From Trichuris trichiura (taxonomy: Eukaryota > Nematoda > Enoplea > Trichinellida > Trichuridae), in the NCBI GenBank assembly GCA_037903355.1, contig JBAJFE010000042.1, positions 248,001-312,000 of the forward strand: a DNA stretch of 64,000 bases, written 5' to 3'. Every line of letters begins with the position of its first letter. The first letter of the stretch is position 1. Both the position numbers and the translations under genes were made by a program. A model generated the notes under the pieces. That model made no database searches, had not been told where the DNA came from, and saw only the letters and a list, made by a program, of their open reading frames with translations. Below, one piece after another: positions 1 to 13,136 of the stretch.

Positions 1-3000
1 GACGTCCTGAGGGCATTCACTCTCTCACATAGAAGAGTGCGCAGTTTGTTAAGCTCTGGTAGAGTGCTGTTTTCTAAGCGATCTTTCGTATCCAGAGTAC
101 CTCGTTGGTCAAGTAGTTCATCTCTACGTTTCATCAGAGCATTTATGTCAGTATCCAAAGATTGCTGGCGATTGGGAATAGCCGACATATCTTCGCTGAC
201 CTAAAAGCACGCACAGACTTCATTGAACCTGAACTTTTTGCAAAGTTATGCAATTAAATTTAAGTAGTGCAGTAACAAGCAAGCTATTAGTAATAAGACT
301 GAAATTTACATAAAGAACAACCTTACAAGGCCAGCAACGTGAGACAAATGAAAGTCTTGACGATGCACTCAAAGTTTTTAGCAAATCATTAGAAGATCAC
401 ATCATACTCCGCCTGCGCGGACGAAAGAAAGACGTTAACGCCTTAAACAACGTTGTTTCAAGCAGCTTCAAAATTTTTGAAAGCACTTTTCAGTCTTTTC
501 AGGAGAAAGTTTCTTTCAACGCGTATATCACAACACGCTTCTGTAGTTGCTTCCAAAAGAAATTGACCAGAATAACACACAAACAAACAGTCAGAAAACG
601 AACCGATCGCTCAGAACTACCATACCTCGATTGACAGGTTGATAGATCCTATCAATCTTCCTTCGTTAAAGACGGGAGCTGATGGTATTGAAAGCTTTGA
701 GTCTATCTTATTGTACATTTTTGCTCCATTTAAGCGTCGGTACTGTGATACCTTTCATGAGAGCACACTCACCTGTTGCCAGGAACCGCGTTTTCAGATT
801 CCACCTGCTCTTTCTCAAAGAACGAACGCGAAAGGTCGCGAGATTTCGAAAAAAGGACGCAACAAATGTCAGAAGCTTAGAAATATGTTCCAAAAGTTTC
901 ATTCAAAGTTGGTAACTATCATTCTTGTATTTCAACACACTTGCCCACTAGTTGAGCTTCACTGCTTCGACTTCAGACGCTGTTCAAAACATACGGTCAG
1001 AGTTAAGGGATGGCAGAGTTTTGCTTTTGCTTATAGCGTTTTCCAGTTGCAAAATCTAACCGCTATATTGAAACAATCAACGCGTAGTTTACGGGAACTT
1101 TTTTGAGCCGTCATCAGCGTGTAGTGAGAAGCGTCAAATAGACGATGTTCACTACCAATCGTTGGCAATAGGAAAGACGGTTTTAAAAACAGGAAAAAAC
1201 TCTATCAACACGCTAGAAAACAACCGACATTCAAAAGTGATGCGGTTAGAAGACACAAACAGTATCCAGGAAACATGGACAGCCCATTCCATACCCAGTT
1301 TTACTTGCAGGTTTTTAGCAAAAGCTTCTTAAGCAACCGTTACTCATATACAGAAAAACCAATGTGAACATTGTGGGCCCTATCTAGGTCGTGCGTATGG
1401 ACTTATTTAGTAGTGCTATTGTCCCCTTAATTGCCGTGGGACAAAGGAGAGCGTTCTTGTACTGGTTCAAATTAAAACTTAGCTCATTGAAAGATTTGTT
1501 ATTGTTTCAGCACCAAGTTCATCTTGCGCCAATGATAAACGCCAGGATGCTCAATTCTTTTGCATAGGTCAGCTCGCGTGCTGCTCCACATACACAAAGG
1601 TATTTTTACTATTTTTCCATGTGAAGTTCTGAAGGAGAATCATCATTGTTATTTGTCACTATGCACCCAAGCAAGGACTACTGGGACAGCAAGTTTTTAA
1701 CTTGGAACGTAAGTCCCAACCTAATATCCTGCCTTGCCTTGCTAACCCATTGATATAAACAAGTTTATTTTAATTTCAAATAAGTTTACAATGATCAAGT
1801 ACCGATAATCAGGTATTCATTATTGCCTACAACTAAAAACCATCTATTGAGGAGGTCTACAACACTGTCCTAATAGAAGCAGACTGTCTTCGACTGCAAA
1901 AGAACTGACAGCATGCTTTTCCTCACATCTGACCACTGTATTTAAACTTTCCCCAGAAAGATGGCTTTCCTGAGAGCGAAAGAGGTAATCAACTGACGGA
2001 GAGAGCTTTGGGGAGCACGATAGATACAGACCACCCCCCAAACCGTTCATTCAGAAACTAGCGAGCAAATTCGACGACATGCGGTCTCGTGTTGTCTTGC
2101 TGGGAGAAAACTTGGCTCCTCCAGTAAGAATCGAGTTTGCCTTTAAGTCATCACTGAACTTATGATAAAAAAAACTTTAGCAAGGAAAATAGCTGGAAAA
2201 GAAGCGGGAAGAAGGTTTATCTCAACTGTCTCTCCCGACTCCTGTTATCGCCATTTTGCGTCGATCAATCAGGACAGGTACATAGGTCCATCAGATCAAA
2301 GACAACGGGGGGATAACAGGTCTAAAGGGAACAGGGAGCATGATTTTGAAAAGCACTGAAATAAATTTTTTTCTAGCACAGCAACATTTAACCGCATGCC
2401 GCCACGGTTGTTCATGAGTTTCTGAAAGTGGGGACGGTAGGATATCTGTTATCCAGCATATTCTCCATACCTCTCTCATTCAAATTAACGTCTGGTCCGA
2501 TTTCGTAAGAACAAATTTGCTGGGAAAAATTGAAAAAAACTTTGATGACATGGAAAGAATAACACTGTCGGCCTTTTCTCAGCCAAAGGTTGGTTCTTAT
2601 GGAGATAATAGTACGGATCTGTCCAACGGATTAGCAGCAGGTTTGAAACAACAATGCTGAACACGTGATCGACAGGTATTTCTTTGTCCGAATGCAACGT
2701 AATTGTAAAATAAACCTGCTAACGGAGAAAAGATTTATAATTCAACGAACTCAAATTTCTGTAACCACGCAAAGCCACTGATTCACAGCCAACCTATTGC
2801 TGAAGCTTAATTCCATCATAGCAGACTAACAACTATTAGTAAAACAAACAAGGTCGCTTATGATGAAACAAATCGTGCGTCTGACTGCGCGGTACAACTA
2901 CGAAATGATCCCACCGTTAGGTCACAGATTAAACACGTCGATTCCAATGTATTAACAATTTACAACTACACTGAAGATTTTTGATGTGCCCACGAGGAAG

Positions 3001-6000
3001 TACTCATAGTACTTCTGACAGAGCAGTCTTGAAAATAAGCTTTGCCTTTACGGCCTTTTCGAAACCACAAAAATATACGAATTAATGCAGCTGGTGGTTT
3101 TTCCGTCACATGTTGTCTCGTGGGCGGTTGTGATTGTTGCTCTTTACACTGAACCAATGAAATCATCAATCGATTAGATGTATTCCTCAAATATTGCACT
3201 TTCTTTGATGAATCACGAATTCGCTCGTACAGAGTACAGCCTCTAATGAAGACCTGATCAGCGTTCACGCGCACTCCTCGGTAGAAACTGTTTATACAGG
3301 CTTATTAGTAGGCTACATAAGAAACCTACTCCATGATCATATTATCACGCAACCTTCTTTTCATAATAGCACATACGGAGGGAGAGAAAAAAGTTACAAA
3401 GCTTAGTGAGTAACAATTCTCCTGTACGAAAGATATTGTATTTTAACCGTTCATTCTCTGCAACGCTAAATTTTCTTCATGTAGTCGAAATGTTGTTTCG
3501 AAAGACAGGATGTCTTTTAACAGGCTTGAGTTGTTTCATTGTTGATCTTCTGATTCACGGAATTCGCCTGTTGGATGTACCTGTAAGTAAACTTCAAAGG
3601 AGTGATTCTCTGTCAGCAAGCGTCTTTGAAGTTTACTTACAGATACATCCAACAGGCCAAACACGTGAATCAGAAGATCAACTATGGAAGTCGAAATGTT
3701 AATCAAATGGATTTGTAATACCAAATTGGGTAAACCTGAATTACACAGTATCTGCGAAAATTATTCAGGCTTATGCCACATAGAGACCTACGCAGCCCAG
3801 ATGTATTTCTTTAATGGAACTATGCGACTTAGCGAAATATTAACATGACCCGACAAACTGCTGTTTTTATCAAACGGAAGGTAGCTAACAGCGCATATTC
3901 TGAAAAACTGACTATTTCGTCTTGTCATTTAGCAGGCAGTCATTAAGGGTACATAAAGATGAATATTTGGCTTCGATGAAACATTAGTTACTATTTGAAT
4001 AGACAAGATACGCTGTTCGTATAGTCTGAATCATCAAGCGCAAAATGTTTGCATAACATGCGTTGGCTGTTCTGCCCTGCAATAAGGTTAACTACTATAT
4101 AAATAATTCCCGTAACAGTTGAAGGCGTTTTAATTAGTCTCACTCTAGAAAAGCAGAAAAAGAAGAATTACATTTAACAGTGTACGTGTCCGTGTAAGAC
4201 GGGTGGTGACAGTAAAACTACCACTCGTCTTAGGGCAAGTGTTTACAAAATCAGCTAAGACACATTCACATTTTTCTAAGCAACGGGTTAATGAAGAAAG
4301 GAAGTGTCGGGAAGTGCAAAAAAGGATCTTCAGCCACGCTTGCTTATCACGAACTTATTATTGCCTACAAAAAAGCATAGCCTCTTAATTGATGCAATGT
4401 TATTTCCGTCAAAGTTTTGTTCGCACCAAACCTTTACCGTGGAATTTGCAGGAATACTGCTCAAGAATTGCAATGAACGCAGTCCATGTTTACCTATCTT
4501 TTACGCTGCTATGCACTGTGACGTTAGCGCATAGGAGCCACCACCAAAGTTATTAAGCAGGTAAATATTCATTTTAATGCTGCATATTGAATGCTTTAAG
4601 AGCAAAGACATTTGCATGGAAAATGGAAAAACAAGTACAAAGAAGAACATCCAGGTTCGTGTCCATCAATGGGGATCGAAAAACCATCAACTGGCCGTGA
4701 TGACAAGTGTACTTCGGATAAGGACTGTAAAGCAAACCAAAAATGCTGCCCTACAATTAGCGGAAAAATGTGCATGTCGACAAAAGATGGCCCTGATGAA
4801 CCGAAACCAAACGGTAAGTTAATCATGCTTTTAAGTACTATTCATGAATTTTTCTATCAGACATCAGACATACGAAAGATGGAGAATGCCCTGCTGACAC
4901 AGAATCACGCAGCAAAAATCGCTTTAGTTATAGATCGCGGTCGTGCACGGTGGACAAAGACTGCCCTGGACATAGGCTATGCTGCCGGACAGACATAGGG
5001 CCAATTTGCATGTTGCCAAGGACGGAAAATCCTAGATCGAGTACGTTGCTTATCACAATACTAAATTTGCACATGTTAATTTTGTCCATCAAGAGAGTTA
5101 AACAAAGGTGCTGACAACGGGACAAGTTAAGTTTGAGAACAATTACGGTACTCCCAAGGGGTTCAGAGCATACAGCTAGTTCTCCTATAACGCATTTTTC
5201 ATCCATACGCTATTTTGAAATCGTAGCACTTTCCCACATTACGCGATTCCGTTTTCGCTCATACGCGATTTTACCGCCTGAAAAGCGTAGGTGTATGCCG
5301 AAGTCTTTAAGTGCTTTCATCCACCGAGAGCAAACCAACGCGTTGTTCGGTCTCGTGCAGGCGAAAAACTAATTCTAACATGATAAAAATGTTTATGATT
5401 CAAATCATAAGCTTAAATCTTAAAATGGTCATTAACAACAAAGTAGAAGTCCGGAAGAACCCATCAAAACAATGCATGCATTGTCTTTAACGGAAGCTTA
5501 TCCCAGATCTGATCTGTGATATTAAAGATTTCGCGTATTTTTCTAAAGTACGCAAAATTATTGAAAGCTGTGTCCAGCTGGCTAGGCTTAGCAGAAACAA
5601 AATATCAGAATGTCAATAGGATGAGCTGGCAACAGATGAGCAGCAGGAGAAGCATGTGACGAAAATCAGTAAGCTCTTCTGCGGCGACTGATTGCCGCTG
5701 AACTATCAGATGCTTCAGAAACTATTGAGAACCGGTTACACCGCTTCGAAGACAATGCTTGTAAAGTAAAATTCAATTGATTTGCCACAAAAGTAATCTG
5801 AGCTAACTTGTGGCCATAGAAGTAGGTGCTGTGCGAAAAATGAATATGTGCAAAACAAAAAAACCTGAGTTTTACTTTAATACAACGAAGAAACTTTGTG
5901 ACGGCGACGAAACGCTACTTTTTACGTCAATAGGATCGCTGTTCAGCCATAACTAAGGATAGCGAGATACAAACAATGAATCCAATCAACATACACTTTT

Positions 6001-9000
6001 TTCTAGGTACGAACTCATGTTATAACTGAGCGAACCTCTTTACATAAGCTAAAAACGAAAGCGCATAGCTCTTGAAAGCGGCTATGAACTCTACCCGGTG
6101 TAAAGGGTTCTCTTATAAAAGTTACCAGCTAATACATGACGGCGATAAAAGGAAAGAACACGCTGCTTAGACTACATAAAAACATTCATACGTTTTCGTG
6201 TCTAACGCTTTAATAAATAGCTAGTGCATAAGAATAACGCTTTTTTCAACGCACTTTGATTTTTCCCTTGTTTTTTACAAATAAGCAATCGCCCATTCAC
6301 AACTTTCCAATCTTTTCGCGGATGAAGGAATTTTCCGGTCTTTTTTCGACAGAAAAATTTCTCTTCAACAATTTCACTCGCTTGATTATAACGTGAAATA
6401 GCGTGACACTAAGTTCCTATCTACAGTAAAAATTTCATATTTGTTCATTTCAGTAATAAATTTCGCGAAATAGCTTAGACGCCTGCTAAATGAAATGATT
6501 TTTTCTGGAGCTTTCATGTGCACGCCGAATATTTTTCGCTGGGTTGCATTAGTGCTGAATAATTCTGCTTATAATTGACGAGGACAATATTGTGCGTTTA
6601 AACAGTGTTGTAGGGAATGCAAGAGCAAGCATTGTAAAGCTTTTCTCGCGTTTCATACTCTCCTTTTTTTATTCGAATATTCTTTCGCTACTTCGCTTAC
6701 CCCTCCCGCTGGAGTTTGTTTATCTCTTTTTATTTGTTTTACTAATTTTCTGTGTTCCACCAGAGTTTCCGTTACTCCTTTTTGTTTTTCCCTTCTTTCT
6801 TTTCTTTTTATTTATCTTAATACTGTTACCTGTTTTTAAGCCTCTCGGGAATAATGTCCTTTAAAGCAAATAGTTTGACTAGAGGCCCACTAACGCGCCC
6901 TCTACTATTGCCCATACACTGAAGACAGGAATAGGTGATTCCCGTAAACCTTCCAGAGATAAAAACTGCACGCATCGAAATCCCGTCACACCATTATGCA
7001 ATTCCACACGCCTATTAGGAGCTTCGTTTCCGACACAACATCTATAGTTACTCAAACATGATGACGAAGAGGAAATAGGAGTCCCTTCGGAGCTTAAGAA
7101 ACAGGCAGATGCGTGTGCTAAAATCACTATAAACAATGCCACACAGTTGCTCACGCCTACGTATGCCGTAACAGGAGAAAACCAAATTGAAAAGCGCGCT
7201 TCTTTGCAACAAGAGCAGTTCCAGACGATCAGTAAAGTTTGTTTTCACATAAAAGGGTACCTCACCAATGCTCAATACCCCTTCGAAAGAGGCAGCCTCT
7301 ATCGGGTGATATCGCCTACTTGACAGTCAGACTGAAAGGCACCGGTAAACATGCTATTAAGCTAGAGACGCTGCCGAAGCTAGGTCAGAAAGGGTGCAGA
7401 GCGTGTGCACCTGCACTGCTGTTTCCCGACAACTTTTGGGTGATCAGGAATAGCATCGGCTAAAAAGCTATAGAAGATGAGCCAACCCAATTTGGGGGCT
7501 GATGGCAACCTACAGCTTAGAAACGACTTTTCCAGAGGTTCTACAAAAAGAGAGGCATCCGAAAGGGCTTCAACCCCAGTTAGCATTGGGGGAAACAGAA
7601 CATACGAAACTACTGACAACCCTTTTGTATACTGAAATGAGTTTATCCCTTTGCAGAAGTCTGCGATGATGGTTCAGAGCCTTTTGGCACATGTAATTCT
7701 GGATGTCGATACGGTTATGAATGTCAATCAGGCATTTGCTGCCGCATACTAAAACTTGGAAAGTGCCCGGCGTTTAAAGTTAAAATGCTGCGAACGATCC
7801 CATACCAACTGTCTCAGCTGGGACAGCCATGCGACTGTGATTGCGATTGCATAAAAAACTACAAATGCTGTATAAAAGATGGTGAAAGCACATGCGTTCA
7901 GCCAGAGCACGAAGATAGATACAAATATTACCCAAAATCACACTGGATACGCCAACATTTGTAAAGAAAAGCCTATTCACACTTACCGTTGAGATTTCAA
8001 ACAAGTAAAAAATTATGAATTGTGACCAATAAACGGTTTCCGTAAACAAACATGAAACTGCATAAATATCCCCTAAGGAAACCTGTCTTTCAGCGTTATT
8101 TACAGTTTTTTTTAGCAATCAGCAAACCCCGCTGTGTGCACAACGTTTATAACTTTCGTTCTCTGAAACATGAAGTCAACGAGGTCACTCCCAATTCATG
8201 AGGTCATAATCGAGTCATTCAAACGAACCAGCCATTAGCATTGTTAATAAACAGCGCTATGGAATAAATGACTTATCTGCGTGAATATGCACCATGACGT
8301 GAACGTTGTACTCGCGTGTTTATTATCAGTGCAACGCGGAAAATGTCTTCTCATTGACTTTTCGGAATTGCACGTTTTTACCAGAAAATAAACTGTTTCA
8401 TTGAAATAGACAAAAGCTACTGTGGAGCCTTCGGGACAACGACAGGTCCCATCACTCGCAACCCTTCGTGTATTTCATTAAAGCAGTTTACAAAAGCACA
8501 AAGTAGCGCAAAAGTGCATGACTGATTCACCGTTAGGATCAACAGGATTATGCTATACCATTTTTGCCACAAAGAAACTCATTACTTGACGACAGGAAAG
8601 TTTCAAATACTTTTCTTGTAAACATGGAAGCTGAACGAGCTAGTCGTGATTGGAAAGAGCTTGCTTTTTTTTCGCAAGATTTGGCTTTATGTTAAAGACA
8701 GAATATCCGCTGCGTAACAAAAGACCGTCACAGTTTAAAGTCGAAAGCACCGTATTAAAATACTTTGCAGTTTTACGTAAATTCATTCTGAGAAGTGAAA
8801 CAGAAAGAAGCAAGTAAGTTTCGTCATTTGCATATTTCCCAGTAAAGACCGTTCAGAACAGGAAAATTGGCCCTAACAATAGCAGAATGAATTTACACGC
8901 TCCTGTGCTGGAATATTAAGCTTACAACAGGAAGATGCAAAAAACTGACATTGTGTTTGTAAAGATTACGGATATATTCTCCTTATGACTTTAAAATAAG

Positions 9001-12000
9001 CGCTCCGCGGGAAGCAGCAGTTACTACACGGTAAAAAAGCTTTTCCTTCCCAAATCTTTTCGCGGTATTTTAACCCGTTAAACAACGGGTTAAAATACCG
9101 CGAAGAGATTTAGAAAGGGAAAAATTTTTTAAACTCGTTACGAAGAAAAAGAAAAACGGTAGAAAAGTTATGATTTTTTTTTGCTGATAGTAAGTTTGGT
9201 TCTTATTTAATTGCACTTGCTCAAATGCTACTTACTTTTTCGATGAATTTTTTCGCTTCGCCCGGCTTGTCAAACCTTCGATCGCAGGCAGGACAACGTG
9301 GAGTTACTTGGACGTGTGATATGTATTTCTTGTACAAAAAATAGGTTCCATCAACGCTGCCCTTCTCTACTTGGAGCATTTCCAGCTGACTTGTAATATT
9401 TTTTATTTCACTAACGTACGAGCAACGGGATGATACGTTAGCCTTAAAAATTACAACACTGAATATGGTAGTAAGGAAAAATTATTTTGACATAGGTTAC
9501 CGCGGTCAATTTCTGTACACAAGCAGACAACTCAGCGTTTGCATCTCCAATCCGCTGTTCCAGCAGGTCGAGTTCTTGAACTGCGTTGCTATAAAGCAAT
9601 TCCTTACTTTGCATATTTGACGTGCTCTCTTTGAGTTGGTTTCTTTTTTCAGCGAGGAACATTTCCACCTTTGTCCTAGTATATGGAGACGCAGTAAGAA
9701 AAAAATTCATTTAGTAAAAGCAAAATATCATTCCTACTTCAAGGAATCGAGTTTCACATCCGCAAATAACCGATTGATCGTTTTATCGTGTAATGCCAAG
9801 CGGTGCTGCGCCTCTTCCCGTTTTTTGATCAACTCCGATTCCAAAATTTTCAATTCTGCTTCTTCCTTTTCTCTTTCGAGAGCACAGTTCAACTGTACTG
9901 TAAAACTCTTTATCTGTAATAAGAAGAAGCGTGCATACGGAGCGTAGATAACTTCCTACCTCTAGTAAGCACTTCTCTTTACTTTCTATAAGGTTGGCAT
10001 TTTCTTGTTTCCAATTATTTTCCAGGGCAGTATAATCTAGCGTTTCGATTTCGCGTGCGGTGTTTTCCAACTTCGTCTCGATTTCCGCAAGTCTACGTAA
10101 TTAAGCAAACAAATTTAAAGTTTTCCGAAGGTTTTGCAAAGCTGGAAATAATTACTTGGACACCGCGCTGGAATTTTCATTCATCTTTCTTTCAATTCTG
10201 ACGCGTTCCATTTCGTACTCTTCTGTCTTTTGCTTTAAAACAGAGAGATCCTTCGTACATCGTTTAAGAAGAGTTTGATTTTCCTCAATTTTCTGTTTCA
10301 CATTGTACTTCATTTCTTCATGTTTCTTCTAGAAAACGTTGAAATTCTCGTTTTTCCGACGACTGATATATACGAACTTTTTTGGCCGCGAAGTTTGACA
10401 TTTCGTCTTGCAAGAGGCAGCGCATCTTGCTGATCAACTCGTCATCTCCAGCTTGTTCGGCATCTGAAATTAACATTTCTTCAGAATAAGATTCATACAT
10501 TATTCGAAAAACCTGGAATATGAAAGTTCCTACATTCCCTTTCGACCATACGATGCAGGTCAGTGATCTTCTCTTGAAGAAACTAGAAACATTCAATGGC
10601 AGCTATGCTGAGGAAGAAATAGATCAAGCATACATGAATTTCTGCTTCTATACCTCTTTTTTCGGCAAGTAAGTCCAAATGTTTGTCCTGATGCTGTGCC
10701 AAGCGAGAGTCCAATTCACTAATGCTATTTTCCAACTATCGGATTGTTTATTCAAAAATCATGGAAGAAAATAAACTATTTCTACCGTGGAAACGAGCAG
10801 GCAGCTTGCATTCAAAGTAGTAGCATACATTTCCAACTCAGTCTGCAACTCTTGATCGCTACCTGGAAATTGATGTTCAATTGTGTTGGATATAGACTCT
10901 ACGGACTCTTCGTGAATTTTCAGGCTCAGTTTTGCGCGTTCTTCAAGTGTTTGAGAATTCACTTAGACAAGAGGCAGTGGATATAAACTAACCAACTTGT
11001 CCCTTAATGTCATTTATTTTTTCCCAAGAAATGGTCAAATTGTTAATCTTTCGTTTTAACGGCTCAAGCTCTTTTTCAGTAACTTCTACAGCTTCTTTCA
11101 TTTTTGCCAAATTGTCCTGAACTTCTTCCAATTCATTTTGCAACTGAAAAACATTGATTTTGGTCCACATAACATTATTAGCATAAAAGCAACCTTATCA
11201 GCCCTTTCCTTGTTTACCAATAAATACTTCAGCTCGCATTTGAAATTGGAAATTTGCGATCTCTGAAAGCGGCTGCGCTAAATAAATAACAATATTTCCG
11301 CCAACACGTCAACTAACCATATTGTTCCTGATCTTTCTTACTTCATCAACTGCCTTCGTATAACTAAACGTAATTCGTGAATGTAAAATTTAGCAATAAA
11401 AAGGAATACCGTTCCGCACAAAATAATTCGTCGAACTTATCTTTTAAGATTTTCGGTTCGCTAAGCGGCCTGAAAATCGTTAATTGGCTTACTGTAATAT
11501 GATTAAACCAACAGCAGGGAAAACCAGTTCGATTCTTCTTGATGACAGAAGATCACATAATCTAGTACCGCTTTTGGCACGCCAAGAAGTTGGCACATCT
11601 AAGCAATAGGTGCGATTTAATAAACCATTACAAGCCGGATATCCTACTTCTTCATCCATTTCAGCACATTTCATGCTCAGACTAGTAAACTGAAACTTTT
11701 TCTATGTTTAAATACATAATTGAGTTGACTACTCACTGCGTTGCCTTTCTTTTTCTTTACGGTTCCATCTACTGTTCTGCAGGTCAGTCCATTCGACTAA
11801 AAACAGATAAAGCGAAACTTTAAAGACGAGAAACAATGAAAAACCTTCCGTTGACAAGACAGTGAGCGTGTTACAACACTTGTTGCTCCAAAAGTATCGA
11901 GAAACTTTAGTTTCACTTGCGCTTTTACGATACTCTCGCCGTCAATCTCAAAATAAAAATCGACCATTTCTAAGGGACAAGAAGTGAAAGCATATACTTT

Positions 12001-12262
12001 TGGGTCGCGGACGAACGCTCCGCCCTTTGCTCCTGGAGGCATAGCACCGATCGTTGCATACTTTAGGCATTCAATTATAGTCTGAAAGGTTAGGTAAAAA
12101 TAACACAACAAACAAACAAACAAAGCATTTATTCACCGTTTTTCCGCTTCCATTTGGGCCAACAATCAGCGTTAGTGGTTTTTGGAAACGGATAACTTGA
12201 GCTTTGTCGTCGGAAGAAAAGCTCCGAATACCACGTATGAGCATGCCGACAAGTTCAGCCAT
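1..12262 (-). CDS. RAD50: DNA double-strand break repair ATPase RAD50 (C-terminal part beyond window)
   Basis: SMC-like ATPase of the MRE11-RAD50-NBS1 complex, acting in the nucleus on DNA ends. The N-terminus starts [15 protein letters not shown] and carries the Walker A motif GPNGSGKT at about residue 35. Downstream exons match the family in order: [12 protein letters not shown], then [16 protein letters not shown], then long coiled coil, then the zinc hook CPAC (CxxC) near 9280. Exons read at the 5' end: 12262-12137, 12081-11845, 11796-11737, 11689-11648, 11598-11525, 11469-11410. More small exons continue to the hook exon ending at 9236. The next exon is 200-1 (first residues [12 protein letters not shown], then KRRDELL and LPELNKLR). 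It aligns to human RAD50 after the hook with no gap from CPAC to RRDELL. The intron between them is 9,035 bp. The C-terminal ATPase half lies outside the window. Identification is very secure; internal exon edges between 9440 and 11400 are approximate. Confidence 0.93.
3541..3682. repeat. Inverted repeat (MITE-like), about 59-bp arms
   Basis: Bases 3541-3599 pair with 3624-3682 as a near-perfect inverted repeat; the few differences include GAATTC against GTGTTT. The arm contains GTTGATCTTCTGATTCACG and CTGTAAGTAAACTTCAAAG. A further diverged copy of one arm lies at about 63184-63242. That suggests a dispersed foldback family. No transposase is seen nearby. Confidence 0.75.
4473..7964 (+). CDS. 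Secreted multi-WAP domain protein nested in RAD50 intron
   Basis: A four-exon model gives 258 aa: 4473-4548, 4601-4813, 4861-5040, 7657-7964. Exon 1 encodes a signal peptide ([19 protein letters not shown]). Exons 2 and 3 each encode one WAP (four-disulfide core) module, with the CP start, CTSDKDC or CTVDKDC, then KCC or LCC. Exon 4 encodes a Cys-rich EB-like module (CDDG...CNSGC...CQSGICC) and a third WAP-like module with KCC. Every intron is phase 1, the usual state for shuffled extracellular modules, and the exon joints read in frame. WAP modules usually inhibit serine proteases or act in innate immunity, so a secreted inhibitor role is inferred. WAP modules 1 and 2 lack the second and seventh family cysteines. 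The first splice (donor GTTATT, acceptor TTTAAG) is weak, so the signal-peptide exon is the least certain part. The 5041-7656 intron is 2.6 kb. Confidence 0.78.
6640..6842 (+). repeat. Pyrimidine-rich low-complexity tract
   Basis: The plus strand is strongly T/C rich here, with runs such as CTCCTTTTTTTATTC and TTTTTGTTTTTCCCTTC. It yields a long hydrophobic open frame that is best explained by composition and not as a protein. It lies inside the third intron of the nested WAP gene. Confidence 0.6.
9041..9124. repeat. Inverted repeat with AACCCGTT core (MITE-like)
   Basis: 9041-9079 pairs with 9084-9124, leaving a loop of about 4 bases, and the arms meet at TTTTAACCCGTT and AACGGGTTAAAA. The same core lies near the centre of the much larger palindrome at 15690-15898, so the two look like members of one foldback family. 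It sits in the RAD50 intron close to the hook-exon donor. Confidence 0.75.
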
Positions 12263-13136
12263 CACTGACCGAAAAAAGTAACTTCTGCGAACAGACTCGC
12301 GACTATGCAAGCTAGAAAAGAACTGTGACTTGAAACGTTGTTAGAAAATAACTATAAATGGCGTTACAAACTAGCGCACGTTAATGGGCCGTAATAAGTA
12401 AACTATACGGAATTTTAGTTATCCGCCGCAAATATACCGTAACCCGGAGCCGTAAACAAAGAAATGCAGGTACATCCAGTTATCACGAAACAAGATGCTT
12501 ACACTGAGCATGACCCAGTTTTCGCATTGTAATCTAATGATGTAAGCATAGCTCTGTTTTCGCGTAAAAATGCAACGGTTGGCTTGTTGCGAACGACGCT
12601 GCTATATCAGTCCGCTGTCAAACAAATTGTACCTTGTCGCACTTTCTTCAGCCATCTTCCTGCTAAGAATTAAGACAAAGATGTCGTTTTTCTTATCTTA
12701 GGGTTCCTAAGCGCCAAGGACGTTTTGTCACTCTGGAGTTGGACGAATAAACAACAAATTCGTTAAGAAAAGATTTTCAGGCGACAATGTAGTACAGTAT
12801 GATATTACCGAACATTGCTCTGGATTTTGCTTAACCAACATAGAATTTATGTCCTGTTAGCGAAAGAACGATCAGTTTGACGTGTTTCAAAGTTTAACTG
12901 TTATGTAACTTTTGTTCTTCTAAACAGTAATCGAAAAGCGGTATAAAAACTTGTGGTGAATTGTTGTGTCGCGAAGGCTTATAGCGCAATTTTGCTGTCG
13001 ATTTTAGAGCTTCTTTGAGTCCCTCTTACTATTTTGAATTTGCATGGCTTCTGTCATGCCGAATGAATGGAGTTTGTTGCATATAATTAATTTTTGACGG
13101 CGCAGTTGCATTGTTTTTTGATTTGAACGTTTACAC
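12263..13136. promoter_or_regulatory. Divergent intergenic region between RAD50 and WNK
   Basis: The two genes point away from each other across these 874 bp, so both promoters are expected here. I see no coding exon and cannot assign individual elements. Confidence 0.45.

Larger units (their letters stand above)
201..9235 (-). other. 9,035-bp RAD50 intron hosting a nested gene and repeats
   Basis: The donor on the minus strand is GTAAGTAGC directly after the residues KKFIEK, ending the hook exon at 9236. The acceptor TTTTAG precedes the exon that starts at 200. The plus strand inside holds the WAP gene at 4473-7964 and two inverted repeats (3541-3682 and 9041-9124). A pyrimidine-rich stretch lies at about 6640-6840. 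I see no convincing exon in 201-4470 or 7965-9040. Confidence 0.85.

Noticed and set aside
639..1106. 155-codon open frame on +
   Set aside because: No domain, no splice partner, and competing frames on both strands are equally open; it sits inside the RAD50 intron.
5460..5765. Possible exon of the WAP gene or a separate gene
   Set aside because: Several stops in every frame, no cysteine-rich reading, and the exon 3 to exon 4 join is already in phase without it.
6592..6864. 90-codon very hydrophobic open frame on +
   Set aside because: It lies in a pyrimidine-rich tract; Leu/Phe/Val codons follow from composition. No family features or start context.
11489..11674. Continuous minus frame across a RAD50 intron ([14 protein letters not shown]...)
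   Set aside because: The frame runs through an intron; the true reading changes frame after a TTAG acceptor to give [11 protein letters not shown], which matches RAD50.
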